This document shows, one piece after another, positions 1 through 6,589 of a DNA stretch of 13,353 bases. Each line of letters opens with the position of its first letter. Within the stretch, counting starts at the first letter, position 1. The stretch covers positions 1 to 13,353 of the forward strand of contig DATJNS010000382.1 of assembly GCA_035507915.1 (NCBI GenBank). The letters are read 5' to 3'. Both the position numbers and the translations under genes were made by a program. A model generated the notes under the pieces. That model ran no database searches, was not told where the DNA came from, and saw only the letters and a list, made by a program, of their open reading frames with translations. The DNA comes from JACQAI01 sp035507915 (GTDB lineage: Bacteria; Pseudomonadota; Alphaproteobacteria; Elsterales; Elsteraceae).

Positions 1-230
1 TGCGCTTCCACGACGCCTCGGGCGCCGGCTACCGCTTCCTCGCCGACCGCGTGCTCGCGCTCGAGCCGATCAACCCCAAGATCGGCGCGCGCCTGATCGG
101 CCCGCTCGGCCGCTGGCGCCGCTACGACCCGGCGCGCCAGTCGCTGATGCGCGCCCAGCTCGAGCGCGTCGCCACCACCCCCAACCTCTCCCGCGACGTC
201 TACGAAATCGCCTCCAAGAGCCTGGTATAA
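1..230 (+). CDS. pepN: Aminopeptidase N (PepN), C-terminal fragment; gene starts before the window
   Basis: The reading frame enters at base 3 and gives 75 residues before a TAA stop at 228-230. The peptide has the features of the PepN C-terminal helical domain (peptidase family M1): an FHDASGAGYRFLAD stretch, INPKIGARLIGPL, then RRYDPARQSLM and a closing LSRDVYEIASKSLV. These match the order and spacing of the end of E. coli PepN (NPQVASRLIEPL, KRYDAKRQ, LSGDLYEK...KAL). The family consists of zinc metallo-aminopeptidases of the cytoplasm that trim N-terminal residues from peptides. The catalytic HEXXH domain lies outside the window, so its integrity cannot be judged. The stop is followed within 25 bp by a palindromic repeat. 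Assignment rests on remembered family sequence, not on a search. Confidence 0.88.
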   Translation, partial: RFHDASGAGYRFLADRVLALEPINPKIGARLIGPLGRWRRYDPARQSLMRAQLERVATTPNLSRDVYEIASKSLV

Positions 231-254
231 GCGGGCGCCCGCGTCACCTCCCCT

Positions 255-350
255 CTGGATTGCTTCGCTTCGCTCGCAATGACGGTGGCAGCGGCTCGAC
301 CTGATCGCTTAAGCCGTCATTGCGAGGAGCGCAGCGACGAAGCAATCCAG
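255..350. repeat. Palindromic dispersed repeat, inverted pair (repeat family A)
   Basis: The left arm at 255-285 begins CTGGATTGCTTCG and ends GCTCGCAATGACGG. The right arm at 314-350 is its reverse complement, beginning CCGTCATTGCGAGG and ending CGAAGCAATCCAG. The right arm is 6 bases longer in its middle. The 28-base spacer contains nothing recognisable. This sequence type is familiar as an abundant intergenic palindrome of alphaproteobacterial genomes. Further copies lie at 697-728 and 5883-5990. It sits directly after pepN, so the RNA hairpin may help end or stabilise that transcript (inference). It is also the left edge of the GIY-YIG island. Confidence 0.85.
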
Positions 351-378
351 ACCGCGCTTTTGGCTGTTGCGCGGCGGA

Positions 379-666
379 TCACACCAAGTCGTCGTAGAGG
401 TCGCGCCAATCCGGGTTCAGGGCTTCGATCAACGCGAGTTTCCTGCGGCGAGATCCGGCCTTGAGCTGCTTTTCGCGCGCGATCGCCTCGATCATGGCGT
501 CATGCGGCTCGTACCAGACGAGGATCTTGCAGGCATAGCGCGCGCTGAAACCCGGGAGCATGGCGTCGCGATGCTGTTGGACGCGCCGGATGAGATCGGA
601 TGTCACGCCGGTGTAGAGCGTGCCGTTGCGTTTATTGGCCATGATGTAGACGGCCGGTCGCCTCAT
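379..666 (-). CDS. Small GIY-YIG nuclease superfamily protein
   Basis: The 95-residue product is a stand-alone GIY-YIG domain of the UPF0213/YhbQ-like group. The GIY and YIG elements appear as VYIM (residues 6-9) and LYTG (17-20). They are followed by TSDLIRRVQQH with the conserved Arg27/Arg28 and His32, Tyr44, the AREKQLK stretch holding the candidate metal-binding Glu65, and NPDWRDLY near the end. Catalytic-type residues are therefore all present. Family members are small DNA endonuclease-like proteins, mostly without a defined cellular role. The ATG at 664-666 gives the family's usual start (M-x-x-x-AVYIM), with no strong ribosome binding site. The gene is alone on its strand and lies between copies of repeat family A at 255-350 and 697-728. 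A hairpin-capable stretch (CCGCGC...GCGCGG, 352-374) follows its stop. Confidence 0.85.
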   Translation of the reverse strand: MRRPAVYIMANKRNGTLYTGVTSDLIRRVQQHRDAMLPGFSARYACKILVWYEPHDAMIEAIAREKQLKAGSRRRKLALIEALNPDWRDLYDDLV

Positions 667-696
667 GCGGCGTCATACCCCGCGCGGACGCCGATT

Positions 697-728
697 CTGG
701 ATTGCTTCGCCTGCGGCTCGCAATGACG
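697..728. repeat. Single arm of dispersed repeat family A
   Basis: The sequence begins CTGGATTGCTTCG and ends GCTCGCAATGACG. It differs from the left arm at 255-285 only in its middle (CCTGCGG in place of CTTCG). It has the same orientation as that arm, so the two form imperfect direct repeats about 440 bp apart with the GIY-YIG gene between them. No opposing arm is present here. The rest of the gap up to the MFS gene stop at 755 shows nothing else. Confidence 0.8.
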
Positions 729-754
729 AACAAATCGAAGCCGGCGAGCCTCCC

Positions 755-1987
755 CTACGCCGCCATGGTCGGGTGGTCGGGCATGCGGAAGCGCCAGCGC
801 AGCGCGAGGCTGGCGAGCAGGAGCGCGCCGGCGGCGAGCAGCGCCGGGTGCACGCCGTGGTCGGCGGCGAGCCGGCCCCACAGCCAGCTGCCGAGCGCCA
901 GGTTGCCGAACATCGCCATGAAGAAGATCGCGACCACGCGCGCCTTGACCCAGCCGGGCGCCTCGAGCTGCACCGTGGTCGAGAAGGTCGACATGTTGAT
1001 CATCCAGGCGACGCCGCCGAGCATCAACAGCGGCATCAGGAGCGCGATCCCGTGCACGACCGCGAGCGCCGCCGTGGCGAGCGCGAACAGCACGCTGCCG
1101 AGCTCGATCAGCGCCTCGTCGGAGACGCGCCGGCGCAGCTGCGCGAGCAGCCCGGCGCCGAGCACCGCGCCGAAGCCGAGGCAGCCGAGCAGCACGCCGT
1201 AGGTCGACGAGGTGCCGCCGAGATCGTCCTTGGTGACGATCGGCAGCAGCGCCCACAGCGCCGCGGCGAACAGACAGAAGGCCGACGTGCGCGCCATCAC
1301 GCGGCGCAAGGTGGCGCGCTGGGCGACCTGGATCAGCCCGGCGCTGATCGCACCGAGCACGCTCTCGCGCCGGCTCGGGCTGGGCGCGATCGCGCCGCGC
1401 CAGCTCAGCAGCACCGCGATCGTCACGACGTTGCAGCCGGCGTTGATCATGAAGGCGACCGGCGGCCCGAACGCGGCGACGATCAGGCCGCCGATGCCGG
1501 GGCCGAGCGCGCGCGCGATGTTGAAGTTGACCGAGTTCAGCGCGACCGCGGCCGGCACCTCCTCGCGCGGCACCAGGTCGCTGACCGAGGCCTGGAACGC
1601 CGGCTGGCGGATCGCCGAGCCGACGCCGAGCAGGAACGTCATCGACAGCAACAGCCAGGGCGTCATGCCGCCCAGGTAATCGAGCAGCGCCAGCGCCAGC
1701 GCCGCCGTCATCACGACCGCCTGGCCGGCGACCTGGGCGAGCCGGCGATCGACCTTGTCGGCCAACAGCCCGCCGGCCAGCGAGAACAGGAACACGGGCA
1801 GGGTCGAGGCCGACTGCACCAGCGCCACCCAGTCGGGCGACGCCGTGATCAAGGTCATGAGCCACGCCGCGCCGACCGACTGGATCCACACGCCCATGTT
1901 GGAGGTCAGCGTGCCGAGCCAGATCGCCAGGTAGACGCCGCGCTTGAACGGCGCCAGCGCGCGCCGCGCCGGCGGCGGCGCCGTCAT
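755..1987 (-). CDS. MFS transporter, MFS_3 (EntS-like exporter) type
   Basis: This is a polytopic inner-membrane protein of about 410 residues with roughly 10-12 hydrophobic segments. The family signature is visible: an N-terminal IWLGTLTSNMGVWIQSVGAAWLM segment, motif A as GGLLADKVDRR (residues 72-82), and later NSVNFNIARALGPGIGGL. This group (Pfam MFS_3, related to the enterobactin exporter EntS) contains proton-driven exporters of siderophores or drugs, but the substrate cannot be read from sequence. The start chosen is the ATG at 1985-1987, giving MTAPPPARRALAPF just before the first membrane segment, with GAGCGAGACG upstream as a weak ribosome binding site. In-frame ATGs at 2020 and 2107 would add non-family-like N-termini. 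Many relatives carry an extra soluble C-terminal domain and reach about 520-550 residues; this one ends after the last membrane segment. It is divergent from the ABC exporter gene. Confidence 0.85.
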   Translation of the reverse strand: MTAPPPARRALAPFKRGVYLAIWLGTLTSNMGVWIQSVGAAWLMTLITASPDWVALVQSASTLPVFLFSLAGGLLADKVDRRLAQVAGQAVVMTAALALALLDYLGGMTPWLLLSMTFLLGVGSAIRQPAFQASVSDLVPREEVPAAVALNSVNFNIARALGPGIGGLIVAAFGPPVAFMINAGCNVVTIAVLLSWRGAIAPSPSRRESVLGAISAGLIQVAQRATLRRVMARTSAFCLFAAALWALLPIVTKDDLGGTSSTYGVLLGCLGFGAVLGAGLLAQLRRRVSDEALIELGSVLFALATAALAVVHGIALLMPLLMLGGVAWMINMSTFSTTVQLEAPGWVKARVVAIFFMAMFGNLALGSWLWGRLAADHGVHPALLAAGALLLASLALRWRFRMPDHPTMAA

Positions 1988-2282
1988 CGTCTCGCTCGAT
2001 TTCGCGGGTCCGTGCGGCATGGGCTGCGGTTTAGAGCATGCGCGCTTCGTCGCTGTCACCCCCCCAACCCTCCCGGGCCGGTGGCGGGTGGCGCGTCTTC
2101 GACGCACGACGCGCTGCGCCGAAAAGGCGCGCGGGGCGTTGCTTGCGGCAGGGGCCGGGCTTGCGCTAAACGCAGGGCTGCCCCACGTAAGGCCGCGTTG
2201 CCTGCGCGGTACGCCGGCTCTCTGTCCTTTCCCGGGTCTGCCCTCCCGTCGATCCCCCCGCCTTCAGCGAAAGCTCCCCCGC
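1988..2282. other. Divergent intergenic region between the MFS and ABC exporter genes
   Basis: This 295-bp gap should carry the promoters of both divergent transporter genes. I see no convincing -35/-10 pair, operator palindrome, riboswitch or terminator. The only texture is a C-run (CACCCCCCCAACCCTCCCGGG) around 2058-2078 and generally high G+C. The open frames crossing it are extensions of the two flanking genes without family-like sequence. Confidence 0.5.
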
Positions 2283-4034
2283 ATGTTCGGCAAGCACATC
2301 GATTTCGCGCGCGACGTCTGGGCGCTGGCGCGGCCCTACTGGTTCTCCGAGGAGCGCTGGCCGGCGCGCGGGCTCCTGCTCGCCATCATCGCGCTCAATC
2401 TCAGCATCGTGTTCCTGTCGGTGATGTTCAACGACTGGAACCGCCTGATGTACAACGCGCTGCAGCAATACGACGTCGGCCGCTTCCTGCCGCTGATGGG
2501 GCGGTTCAGCGTGCTGGCGTTCTTCTGGATCGCCTTCCAGGTCTATCGCCTCTATCTGCGCCAGATGCTCGAGATGCGCTGGCGGCGCTGGATGACCGAG
2601 CGCTTCGTCAGCCGCTGGCTCGCCGGGCGCACCTACTACCGCCTGCAGCTCGAAGGCGGCGGCGCCGACAACCCCGACCAGCGCATCACCGAGGACCTGC
2701 GCGACTTCACCGCCGGCACATTGTCGCTCGCCATCGGCCTGATGGAGGCGGTCGTCACCCTGGCGTCGTTCGCCGGCATCCTGTGGGCGTTGTCGGGCAG
2801 CCTGACGATCCCGATCGACGGCGTCGAGATCACGATCCCGGGCTACCTGTTGTGGGCCGCGTTGCTCTACAGCGCGCTCGGCACCTGGCTCACCCATCTG
2901 GTCGGCCGGCCGCTGATCGGGCTCAATTTCCAGCGCCAGCGCGTCGAGGCGGACTACCGCTTCTCGCTGGTGCGCTTCCGCGAGAACGTCGACGGGGTCG
3001 CGCTCTACGGCGGCGAGGCGCGCGAGCAGCGCCAGTTCAGCCTCTTGTTCGCCAACGTGCTGACCAACTGGTGGCAGATCATGCGCCAGACCAAGCGGCT
3101 GACCTCGTTCACCGCCGGCTTCGGCCAGGCCGCCGTGATCTTCCCGATGGCGCTCGCGGCGCCGCGCTATTTCGCCCACGTGATCGAGCTCGGGCCGCTG
3201 ATGCAGACGCTCGACGCGTTCGGCCAGGTCCAGAGCTCGATGAGCTGGTTCGTCGACGCCTATTCGGCGATCGCGCCGTGGAAGGCGACGGTCGATCGAC
3301 TGACCTCGTTCAACGCGGCGATGACGCGCATCGAGGCGACCCTTGAGACCGGGCCGGCGATCCACGTCGTGCCGGCCGCCGAGGGCGCTCACGAGATCCG
3401 CACGCGCGACCTCGACCTGGCGGTGCCGGGCGGCCGCGTGCTGCTGCCGCACGCCGAGCTGACCCTGCGCCAGGGCGAGCCGGTGCTGCTCAGCGGTCCG
3501 TCGGGCAGCGGCAAGAGCACGCTGTTTCGCGCGCTCGCCGGCATCTGGCCGTACGGCGCCGGCACGGTCGAGCGGCCAAGCGCGCAGCGCTTCCTGTTCC
3601 TGCCGCAGCGGCCCTACCTGCCGATCGGCCCGCTGCGCGACGTGCTGACCTACCCGGCGCCGGCCGGCCAACTGGCGGACGCCGAGATCATCGAGGCGTT
3701 GCGCGCCTGCGAGCTGGCGCCGCTGGTCGATCGGCTGGACGACGCGCAGCACTGGGCGCAGCTGCTGTCGCCCGGCGAGCAGCAGCGCATCGCGTTCGCG
3801 CGCGCGCTGCTCGTCAAGCCCGACTGGCTGTTCCTCGACGAGGCGAGCAGCGCGCTCGACGAGGCGACCGAGATGCGGCTCTACCAGATGCTGCCCAAGC
3901 GCCTGCCCGACACCACCGTGGTCAGCATCGGGCACCGGCCGAGCCTGCGCGCCTTCCACCCGCGCCAGATCGAGATCCGCCAGACCGACGGCCTCTGGGG
4001 CCTGCACGACACCGCGCTGCGCGCCGCCCAGTAG
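2283..4034 (+). CDS. SbmA/BacA-like ABC transporter, fused permease and ATP-binding protein
   Basis: The 583-residue half-transporter has a membrane domain (about residues 1-340) followed by a nucleotide-binding domain (about 375-575). The permease carries hallmarks of the SbmA/BacA (ABC_membrane_2) family: NDWNRLMYNALQ, ADNPDQRITEDLRDF, and RENVDGVALYGGE. The ATPase has a complete set of motifs: Walker A GPSGSGKST (405-413, Lys411), Q-loop LPQRPY (Gln442), signature LSPGEQQR (495-502), Walker B LFLDE (Asp519, Glu520) and H-loop His551. Relatives take up or export peptides, vitamin B12 analogues or very-long-chain fatty-acid precursors; the substrate here is unknown. It probably works as an inner-membrane homodimer. 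The ATG at 2283 is chosen because MFGKHIDFARDVWALARPYW begins the family-like sequence, although no good ribosome binding site precedes it. It is divergent from the MFS gene. Confidence 0.88.
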   Translation: MFGKHIDFARDVWALARPYWFSEERWPARGLLLAIIALNLSIVFLSVMFNDWNRLMYNALQQYDVGRFLPLMGRFSVLAFFWIAFQVYRLYLRQMLEMRWRRWMTERFVSRWLAGRTYYRLQLEGGGADNPDQRITEDLRDFTAGTLSLAIGLMEAVVTLASFAGILWALSGSLTIPIDGVEITIPGYLLWAALLYSALGTWLTHLVGRPLIGLNFQRQRVEADYRFSLVRFRENVDGVALYGGEAREQRQFSLLFANVLTNWWQIMRQTKRLTSFTAGFGQAAVIFPMALAAPRYFAHVIELGPLMQTLDAFGQVQSSMSWFVDAYSAIAPWKATVDRLTSFNAAMTRIEATLETGPAIHVVPAAEGAHEIRTRDLDLAVPGGRVLLPHAELTLRQGEPVLLSGPSGSGKSTLFRALAGIWPYGAGTVERPSAQRFLFLPQRPYLPIGPLRDVLTYPAPAGQLADAEIIEALRACELAPLVDRLDDAQHWAQLLSPGEQQRIAFARALLVKPDWLFLDEASSALDEATEMRLYQMLPKRLPDTTVVSIGHRPSLRAFHPRQIEIRQTDGLWGLHDTALRAAQ

Positions 4035-4397
4035 CCGGGTCGTGCCGGCGCAGTCTCGACATCGAGACAGAACGGACTCGGAGCGACGTCATCCCCGCGA
4101 ACGCGGGGATCCAGGGTCGGACGGCGGCGTACGTCACTCTGGATGCCCGCTTTCGCGGGCATGACGGTTCAATGGGCTCAGGCGGTTCAGCACGCTCTTG
4201 CGCCCGAGTCCGCGGGATCTCGTGCCTTGGTGGCGCCACAATTGCCGCCACACTTCGGCGCGCAACATTTCGAATAGTTAATCTGGCACCAAGCGACCGC
4301 CGATCTCCATCGCCTACATCTGGCACACCTCGACACTTGCCCGCGGTCTCGGCCGTTACGGGCAGGCGCCCCCTTTCTTCACGGAGACCGATCCGCC
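4035..4397. other. Intergenic region upstream of degP
   Basis: This 363-bp gene-free stretch first contains a palindromic repeat at 4088-4165 (listed separately). The rest is a degP leader with an AT-richer pocket at 4261-4284. That pocket holds a possible -10 (GTTAAT, 4277-4282) with only a poor -35 (TTCGGC, 4254-4259) 17 bases upstream. The 9-mer ATCTGGCAC occurs twice, at 4281-4289 and 4319-4327. The short inverted repeat TGCCCG...CGGGCA (4338-4364) lies closer to the gene. I do not see an EcfG-type GGAAC...CGTT site or a good RpoH promoter. Short open frames here have no family-like content. Confidence 0.4.
4088..4165. repeat. Palindromic dispersed repeat, inverted pair (repeat family B)
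   Basis: The left arm at 4088-4114 begins GTCATCCCCGCGAACGCGGGG and ends GGATCCAG. The right arm at 4139-4165 is CTGGATGCCCGC...GCGGGCATGAC, the reverse complement at 24 of 27 positions. Each arm also folds on itself (CCCCGCGAACGCGGGG and GCCCGCTTTCGCGGGC), so the RNA could form either one long stem or two small hairpins. The 24-base spacer is unremarkable. Elements of this GTCATCCCCGCGAA...GGATCCAG type are widespread intergenic repeats in proteobacteria. It follows the ABC exporter stop by 54 bp and could act as a 3'-end hairpin (inference). Confidence 0.85.
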
Positions 4398-5858
4398 ATG
4401 ACGTCATCCATCACCGTCGCGCTGCGGCCCGCCTGGCGGCGGGGCGCAGTCGCCTTGTGCCTGTCCGGCGCGCTGGTCGCCGGCTCGGCCGCCTTCGCGG
4501 TCGCCGCTCCGATGCCCGAAAGCTTCGCCCCGCTGGTCAACAAGGTGAAGCCCGCGGTCGTCAACATCGCGACCACCCAGCTGCAGACCGGCTCGAGCGA
4601 GAACGAGCTGCCGCAGATGCCCGACTTCCCGCCCGGCTCGCCGTTCGGCGAGCTGTTCCGCCACCTCCAGCCGTTCGGCCAGAACCGGCCCGAGAAGCTG
4701 CGCGCGCTCGGCTCCGGCTTCATCATCGATCCGGCGGGCTACGTGGTGACCAACAACCACGTGATCGGCAACGCGACCGACATCTCGGTCACCCTGCAGG
4801 ACGGCGAGATCCTCAAGGGCAAGCTGGTCGGCCACGACGACAAGACCGACCTCGCGCTCGTCAAGGTCACCGCCGATCATCCGCTGCCCTACGTGGCGTG
4901 GGGCAACTCCGACCAGGCGGAGGTCGGCGACTGGGTGATCGCGGTCGGCAACCCGTTCGGCCTCGGCGGCACGGTGACGGCCGGCATCGTGTCGGCGCGC
5001 GGCCGCGACATCCACTCCGGCCCGTATGACGACTACCTGCAGCTCGACGCCTCGATCAACCGCGGCAACTCGGGCGGTCCGACCTTCAACACCGAGGGCC
5101 AGGTGATCGGCATCAACACGGCGATCTACTCGCCCAACGGCGGCTCGGTCGGCATCGGCTTCGCGATCCCGTCGAACGCCGCCCAGCCGGTGATCGCCCA
5201 GCTGCGCGCGACCGGCCATGTCGAGCGCGGCTGGCTCGGCGTGCAGATCCAGCCCGTCACGCCCGACATGGCGAACGCGCTCGGCCTGAAATCGACCCAC
5301 GGCGCGCTGGTCGCGGCGGTGCAGCCCGACAGCCCGGCCGCCAAGGCGGGCCTCAAGCAGGGCGACGTGATCGTGCGCTACGGCAGCGAGGACATCAAAG
5401 GTCCGCGCGACCTGTCGCGCGCGGTCGCCGACACCAAGGCGGGCGCCAGCCAGGAGGTCGCGGTGTGGCGCGACGGCCAGACCACGACGCTCAACACGAC
5501 CATCGCCCAGGCGACCGACCAGACGGCCGGGGGCAAGTCGGCGAAGGGCGGCGAGGTCGACCACGCGCAGCTCGGGCTGAAGGTGGCGCCGCTCGACCAG
5601 AACACGCGCGAGAGCCTCGACGTGCCGATGACCGTGCACGGCGTCGTCGTGGTCAGCGTCGATCCCAACGGACCGGCCGCCGAGCAGGGCCTGCAGGCCG
5701 GCGACATCATCGAGCGGGTCGACAACCACGAGATCAAGAACCCGCACGAGCTCGCCACTGCAGTCCACGCGGTGGAAAAGTCCGGCCGCAAGTCGGTCGC
5801 CATGCTGATCAACCGGCAGGGCACCGAGGAGTTCGTCGCCGTCCCCTTGAAGGCGTAG
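4398..5858 (+). CDS. degP: DegP/HtrA-type periplasmic serine endoprotease (Do family)
   Basis: The 486-residue product starts with a Sec signal peptide: a basic start, the hydrophobic run GAVALCLSGALVAGSAAFAV, and probable cleavage near AVAA-PMP, about residue 37. The trypsin-like domain has the full catalytic triad: His121 in NNHVI, Asp151 in KTDLALV and Ser225 in GNSGGP. Two PDZ domains follow, at about residues 265-365 and 388-480, each with the carboxylate-binding-type GWLGV/QLGLKV start and a GLKQGDVI/GLQAGDII motif. Family members degrade or refold misfolded envelope proteins and assemble into cage-like oligomers. Length and two-PDZ layout fit DegP/DegQ/MucD rather than single-PDZ DegS. 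The ATG at 4398 is preceded by GGAG about 12 bases upstream. Telling DegP from DegQ-type paralogues needs phylogeny. Confidence 0.93.
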   Translation: MTSSITVALRPAWRRGAVALCLSGALVAGSAAFAVAAPMPESFAPLVNKVKPAVVNIATTQLQTGSSENELPQMPDFPPGSPFGELFRHLQPFGQNRPEKLRALGSGFIIDPAGYVVTNNHVIGNATDISVTLQDGEILKGKLVGHDDKTDLALVKVTADHPLPYVAWGNSDQAEVGDWVIAVGNPFGLGGTVTAGIVSARGRDIHSGPYDDYLQLDASINRGNSGGPTFNTEGQVIGINTAIYSPNGGSVGIGFAIPSNAAQPVIAQLRATGHVERGWLGVQIQPVTPDMANALGLKSTHGALVAAVQPDSPAAKAGLKQGDVIVRYGSEDIKGPRDLSRAVADTKAGASQEVAVWRDGQTTTLNTTIAQATDQTAGGKSAKGGEVDHAQLGLKVAPLDQNTRESLDVPMTVHGVVVVSVDPNGPAAEQGLQAGDIIERVDNHEIKNPHELATAVHAVEKSGRKSVAMLINRQGTEEFVAVPLKA

Positions 5859-5882
5859 CGGCGCATCGCGACAACCTCACAT

Positions 5883-5990
5883 CGTCATTGCGAGGAGCCC
5901 CCGGGTCCGCGCTACGCGCGGCCCGAGGGCAGGCTCCACGACGAAGCAATCCAGGCACCCCTGGATTGCTTCGCTGCGCTCGCAATGACG
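5883..5990. repeat. Palindromic dispersed repeat family A with an extra hairpin nested in one arm
   Basis: The right arm at 5961-5990 (CTGGATTGCTTCG...CGCAATGACG) is ordinary. The left arm runs from CGTCATTGCGAGGAGC at 5883 to CGAAGCAATCCAG ending at 5954. Its middle is expanded by roughly 35-40 bases compared with the arm at 314-350. The insert is itself palindromic: GGAGCC (5894-5899) pairs with GGCTCC (5932-5937), and inside it CGGGTCCGCG faces CGCGCGGCCCG. Only 6 bases separate the arms. The element nearly fills the gap between the convergent stops of degP (5858) and the decarboxylase beta subunit (5996), so it probably serves as a two-way transcript end (inference). Confidence 0.83.
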
Positions 5991-5995
5991 ACCGA

Positions 5996-6589
5996 TTATC
6001 GCGCGGCCGCGTCGCCGAGCAGCGCCGCGCGGAAGCGGTGCTTCAGGTAGGCGCCGTCGCGCGGCGGCAGCACGATCGGGTCGGGCTTGGGCGCGACCTT
6101 GATGGCGGCGAACAGCGGGCCCGTCTTGGCGCGCAGGCGCGGCAGCAGCGCCGCGAGACCGGCCGCGTCCTCGACGCGAACGCTGTGCGGAAAGCCGACG
6201 GCCGCCGCGACGCCGGCGAGATCGACGCCGTCGGCGGTGTGGGTCGTCTGGCTGCCGGTCTCGCCGTAGCGCTCGTTGTCGAGCACCACGATCGCGAGGT
6301 TGGCGGGCTTGCGCACGGCGACCGTGGCGAGCGCGCCCAGGCCCATCAGCTGCTCGCCGTCGCCGGTGATCACCAGCACCGGTCGCTGCGGCTGCGCGGT
6401 CGCCAGCCCGAGCCCGAGCATGGCGGCGCTGCCCATGGCGCCCCACAGGTAGAAGTTGAGCGCGTGATCGCCGACCGCGGCGCAGTCGTAGGTCGGCGCG
6501 CCGAGGCCGCTGACCACCAGAAGGTCGCCGCGATCGGCGAGCAGCGTTGCCACCACGGCGCGGCGCTCGAGGCGGTTCGAGCGGCTCAT
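5996..6589 (-). CDS. Thiamine-diphosphate 2-oxoacid decarboxylase, beta (TPP-binding) subunit, sulfopyruvate/phosphonopyruvate decarboxylase type
   Basis: The 197-residue product is the PP (TPP-binding) half of a split TPP enzyme, comparable in size to ComE of sulfopyruvate decarboxylase. The diphosphate/metal motif is clear: GDGEQLMGLGALATV from residue 76 (GDG 76-78), continuing to VVLDNERYGETG with Asn105. An earlier FYLWGAMGSAAMLGLGLA segment matches the same family. With the alpha subunit it should decarboxylate a 2-oxo acid to an aldehyde in the cytoplasm; candidate substrates are sulfopyruvate, 3-phosphonopyruvate or a related acid. The ATG overlaps the alpha-subunit stop as ATGA (6586-6589), so the two are translationally coupled and likely made in equal amounts. 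It is the last gene of the minus-strand cluster. Family is clear; substrate is not. Confidence 0.82.
   Translation of the reverse strand: MSRSNRLERRAVVATLLADRGDLLVVSGLGAPTYDCAAVGDHALNFYLWGAMGSAAMLGLGLATAQPQRPVLVITGDGEQLMGLGALATVAVRKPANLAIVVLDNERYGETGSQTTHTADGVDLAGVAAAVGFPHSVRVEDAAGLAALLPRLRAKTGPLFAAIKVAPKPDPIVLPPRDGAYLKHRFRAALLGDAAAR

Noticed and set aside
352..374. CCGCGC...GCGCGG hairpin after the GIY-YIG stop as an intrinsic terminator
   Set aside because: Only a 6-bp stem with an 11-base loop and no U-tract on either strand; not enough to call a terminator.
1944..2282. N-terminal extension of the ABC exporter to the upstream in-frame ATG at 1944
   Set aside because: The extra residues overlap the divergent MFS gene and have no family-like sequence; the protein begins as expected at 2283.
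665..3346. Very long plus-strand open frame (893 codons) opposite the MFS gene and across the ABC gene
   Set aside because: It is rich in Arg, Gln, Ala and His with no family-like segment, lies antisense to a clear membrane protein and out of frame with the ABC transporter; long shadow frames are expected at this G+C.
2166..4007. Long minus-strand open frame antisense to the ABC exporter
   Set aside because: Composition is typical of a reverse-complement shadow (Arg/Asp/Gln/His-rich), and the opposite strand has complete ABC motifs.
4404..5768. 454-codon minus-strand frame antisense to degP
   Set aside because: degP on the plus strand has a signal peptide, catalytic triad and PDZ domains; the antisense frame has no recognisable domain.
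255..5990. The repeated palindromes as a CRISPR array or insertion-sequence ends
   Set aside because: Copies are few, dispersed and in opposite orientations, without regular spacers; no transposase gene or target-site duplication is visible.
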